Under the pieces are notes generated by a model. It had not been told where the DNA came from. It saw only the letters and a list, made by a program, of their open reading frames with translations, and ran no database searches. Below are positions 61,389 to 64,000 of a DNA stretch of 64,000 nucleotides, one piece after another. The stretch covers positions 33,000 through 96,999 of the forward strand of contig CAVYRO010000009.1 of NCBI GenBank assembly GCA_963771005.1. The letters are read 5' to 3'. Within the stretch, counting starts at the first letter, position 1; every line of letters begins with the position of its first letter. The translations under genes were made by a program, and so were the position numbers. Origin of the DNA: DASQZK01 sp963771005 (GTDB taxonomy: Bacteria > Bacteroidota > Bacteroidia > Bacteroidales > GCA-2748055).

Positions 61389-62985
61389 ATGCCAGTCACA
61401 CTGAGCTATCCCGGCGTCTATATAGAAGAGGTGCCAAGCGGCGTACGGGCCATCGCCGGGGTGGCGACATCGATTGCCGCGTTCATCGGCCGCGCACCCC
61501 GCGGCCCGGTTGACGAACCGGTGAGTAGAATTTCGGCGACTTCGAACGGAATTTCGGAGGGCTCGGTATCGCTTATCCGATGAGCTACGCGGTGCGGGAT
61601 TTCTTCGCCAATAGCGGCGGGCAAGCCATCATCGTACGCGTCTACACCAACCCGGCGGGCGGCGGTGCCCACACGGCGGAGATCGACGCAAACAACCTCA
61701 CCATCGCCGCGTCGAGCCGGGGCACATGGGCCAATGGGCTGCGCGTGCGCATCGACCATGATGTGCCGGCGCAGGCGACGCCGCACCCGCTCCCCTTCGT
61801 CGATGCCGCGGGGCTGACGAGCAGCGATCTCTTCAACCTGACGGTGCGCGACACCCGGACTGGCGCGCAGGAGACGTTCGTCAATCTCACCGTCGCCGAG
61901 AGCCAGCGCCGCGTCGACCGCGTGCTGGAGGCGCAGTCTTCGCTCATTCGCGCTCCGTCGCCGCTTCCGGCGGCGATTCCGACCGCGGATGCCGCCATCA
62001 CCGACCCGTCCACCGTCTGGACCGACGACACGATGTCGAGCCCGGTCTCCACCGACGCGGAGGACAGCGCGGCGCTGACCGCGACCGCGACCGATTGGAC
62101 CGGCAGCCGGGCGAACAAGACCCGGCTCTATGCGCTCGAGAATGCGGATCTCTTCAACATCCTCTGCATCCCGCCCGATACGCGCGAGGGCGACACGCCG
62201 CAGGCGGTCTACGACGAGGCGCTGAACTACGTGTTCGAACGGCGCGCGATGCTCATCGTCGACCTCCCGCCGCCTGGACGAGCGCCGCGGCGGCCTCCGG
62301 CGGTCTCTCCGCGCTCAATCTCACCGGCGTGCGTGCACGCAACGCGGCGCTCTATTTCCCGCGCGTGGTGATGTCGGACCCGCTCCGGCAGGGGCAGCTC
62401 GATACCTTCGTCGCCTGCGGCATCGTCGCCGGGGTCTGGTCGCGCACCGACGTGAGCCGCGGCGTCTGGAAGGCGCCTGCGGGGATCGATGCGGCCGTGC
62501 GCGGCGTACAGCGCCTCGCGGTCAGGCTCACCGACGACGAGAACGGCACGATCAACCCGCTTGGCATCAATTCGCTGCGGGCCTTCCCGATCACCGGACG
62601 CGTGGTCTGGGGCGCCCGCACGCTGCGTGGGGCGGATCAGCTCGCCGACGAGTACAAATACATCCCGATCCGGCGCCTGGCGCTATTCATCGAGGAGAGC
62701 CTCTACCGAGGTACGCAATGGGTGGTCTTCGAGCCCAACGACGAACCGCTCTGGGCGCAGATCCGGCTCAATGTCGGTGCCTTCATGCGCAACCTGTTCC
62801 GGCAAGGCGCGTTTCAGGGCAGCTCTCCGCGTGACGCCTATTTCGTGAAGGTCGACAGCGAGACGACCACGCAGAACGACATCAACCTTGGCATCGTCAA
62901 CGTCGTCGTGGGCTTCGCGCCCCTGCGCCCGGCGGAGTTCGTCGTCCTCAAGATCCAGCAGATGGCCGGCGACATCGAAACCTGA
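61389..62985 (+). CDS. Contractile tail sheath protein, broken by two frameshifts
   Basis: About 530 residues if joined. First segment MPVTLSYPGVYIEEVPSGVR and ATSIAAFIGRAPRGPVDEPV is the classic start of sheath proteins of extracellular contractile injection systems and contractile phage tails. After a shift near 61530-61540 comes DFERNFGGLGIAYPMSYAVR then FFANSGGQAIIVRVY; after a second near 62266-62273 come LSALNLTGVRARNAALYFPR, WKAPAGIDAAVRGV, DENGTINPLGINSLRAF, WGARTLRGADQLADEYKYIP and a terminal FVVLKIQQMAGDIET. Preceded by AGCGAGAGGAGC as ribosome site. The sheath contracts to drive the inner tube. Confidence 0.88.
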
Positions 62986-63010
62986 CAGGCAGAAAGGGAA
63001 GTGCAGTGCA

Positions 63011-63616
63011 ATGGCACAGTTTTCCGTCAACACAGAACGCTTTGACCCCTACAAGAGCTTCAAGTTTCGCGTGAAATGGGATGGCCGATACGTCGCCGGC
63101 GTGAGCAAGGTTAGCGCGCTCAGCCGCACAACCGAGGTCGTGGAGCACCGCGAAGGCGGCGACCCGTCCTCGGTGCGGAAATCCCCCGGCCAGACGAGCT
63201 TCGAGGCGATCACGCTCGAACGCGGCGTGACCCACGACACCGAGTTCGAGAAATGGGCCAACAAGGTCTGGAACCTCGGATCCGGGCTCGGTGCCGAAGT
63301 GTCGCTGAGGGATTTCCGCAAGGACATCATCATCGAGCTCTACAATGAGGCCGGACAGCTCGCGATCACCTACAACGTGCTGCGCTGCTGGCCATCGGAA
63401 TACCAGTCGCTCCCCGAACTCGACGCGTCGGCGAACGCCGTGGCGATCCAGACCCTGAAGCTCGAAAACGAAGGGTGGGAACGCGATCAGGCCGTGACCG
63501 AGCCGACCGAACCCTCATTTCGACCGACCGTACCACCGAGGCCACCCCATGGCCGTACCGACGCCACAGATTCTGCTGCACGTCTGGGAGCTTGGTCAAG
63601 GGCGTTCACTCACTGA
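63011..63616 (+). CDS. Contractile tail tube protein (T4 gp19-like)
   Basis: Inner tube subunit. Seen: FDPYKSFKFRVKWDGRYVAG, SKVSALSRTTEVVEHREGGD, SSVRKSPGQTSFEAITLERG, FEKWANKVWNLGSGLG, RDFRKDIIIELYNEAGQ, WPSEYQSLPELDASANAVAI and LKLENEGWERD, the usual end of eCIS/phage tubes. Family proteins stop soon after GWERDxAVTEP; here the frame runs on about 30 residues past EPSF (63520), overlapping the next gene, so a stop was probably lost to an error. 25 bases after the sheath gene. Confidence 0.9.
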   Translation: MAQFSVNTERFDPYKSFKFRVKWDGRYVAGVSKVSALSRTTEVVEHREGGDPSSVRKSPGQTSFEAITLERGVTHDTEFEKWANKVWNLGSGLGAEVSLRDFRKDIIIELYNEAGQLAITYNVLRCWPSEYQSLPELDASANAVAIQTLKLENEGWERDQAVTEPTEPSFRPTVPPRPPHGRTDATDSAARLGAWSRAFTH

Positions 63617-64000
63617 GCGAGCGCTCTTGCTCCTGGCTGGCTCCGAGCCCGGGGGTGTCCTGGGAGGCGCTGGCCGCGCTCCCTATTCGGGAGCGCGATT
63701 GACGACTGCTCGGGCTCCGTCAAGAGCTCTTTGGCTCGCGCATTTCAAGCGTGGCCAAGTGCCCCGCGTGCGGCGAGGTCGATCTCCCTGTCCTTCTCGG
63801 TGGGCGATTCGAGCGGCGCGCGGGCTGCGGAGGACAACGCCACAGCGCAAGCCAGGCCCGACTTATCGCTACGGGTCGCAAAGTACGAGATCCAGTTTCG
63901 GCTTCCCACGAGCGCGGACTTGGTCGACGTCGAGCAAGTCGAGGACGACGCGCGCTCCGCCCTTCTCGCGAGCAATACGATGAATGAGGTACGCCACACA
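63549..64000 (+). CDS. Baseplate/hub-assembly chaperone-like protein, frameshifted, 3' partial
   Basis: ATG 63549 opens MAVPTPQILLHVWELGQGRS then LTERALLLLAGSEPG, the start of the small gene that follows sheath and tube in many contractile systems (T4 gp26/gp51-like hub chaperone family). The frame then shifts: GVSWEALAALPIRERD, a stop, LLGLRQELFGSRISSVAKCP and ACGEVDL with a CxxC pair lie in the next frame, then ISLSFSVGDSS and KYEIQFRLPTSADLVDVEQV in the third. At least two indels are needed for one protein. It runs off the right edge. Confidence 0.65.

Noticed and set aside
1..64000. tRNA, rRNA or riboswitch
   Set aside because: I looked in the intergenic spaces and saw no cloverleaf, rRNA signature or known riboswitch core; a covariance-model search was not possible.
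61389..64000. Contractile genes as partners of the type IX secretion system
   Set aside because: Composition, frameshifts and the broken gene at the join indicate different origin; nothing in the sequence ties the two systems together.

Overview
The window is a Bacteroidota (probably Bacteroidales) chromosome or metagenome contig, with a short foreign-looking or chimeric tail at the right end. The assignment rests on the type IX secretion genes porP/sprF-gldK-gldL-gldM-gldN, on gldH, on families largely confined to this phylum (DUF4270, DUF4296, DUF4834, DUF5723, the two-part HU/SPOR protein), and on TAnnTTTG-type -7 promoter boxes. I saw no rRNA, tRNA, CRISPR array, transposase or replication origin.

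Layout. 1-3.8 kb: leftward holB-ricT-gldH-trmB-MGMT-like block; its last 1.6 kb carries several single-base frameshifts, mostly at homopolymers. 3.9-12.9 kb: housekeeping genes (pgk, LuxE-like protein, DUF502, mmcQ, yraN, LD-carboxypeptidase, metG, HU/SPOR) broken up by two tandem-repeat tracts. 13.2-19.6 kb: sugar-nucleotide genes wbpE-wbpD-wbpB-wbpA, then galE and rmlB. 19.6-28.9 kb: glmS-DUF4270-glycogen-synthase-like (left), panC-panD-flippase-like-rfaE2 and radA (right). 28.9-36.6 kb: oligopeptide ABC ATPase, class A PBP, topA and a ureohydrolase-fold protein lacking metal ligands. 36.8-42.7 kb: the type IX secretion core. 43-60.1 kb: manC, mlaE-mlaF-mobA, envelope proteins of unknown function, a Na/Pi cotransporter with an Ig-like head, ung, DUF4296 lipoprotein, amidohydrolase, bacteriohemerythrin and a radical SAM protein.

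How the genes connect. The Wbp enzymes together suffice to make UDP-GlcNAc(3NAc)A. In Porphyromonas gingivalis the Wbp/Vim pathway supplies the sugar that links type IX cargo to A-LPS, so the window plausibly encodes both the export motor/ring and part of the surface-anchoring chemistry. glmS, manC, galE, rmlB and rfaE2 feed the same envelope-glycan economy, while PBP1A, MlaEF and LD-carboxypeptidase maintain the envelope.

Noncoding DNA is unusual: at least five intergenic spaces hold tandem arrays (45-bp x16, 95-bp x3, 38-bp x19, and two arrays flanking the palindrome ACAGGTCGCGACCTGT), besides two dispersed inverted-repeat elements and two TTGTTGATT-type simple repeats.

At about 60.3 kb an Rrf2-like regulator gene stops after roughly 15 codons and the sequence turns abruptly GC-rich. 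The last 2.6 kb encode a contractile-tail sheath, a tail tube and a baseplate/hub-chaperone-like protein, with at least two frameshifts in the sheath gene and more in the last gene. I read this as a likely chimeric join to another organism's phage-tail or extracellular contractile injection cluster; genuine integration cannot be excluded from sequence alone.
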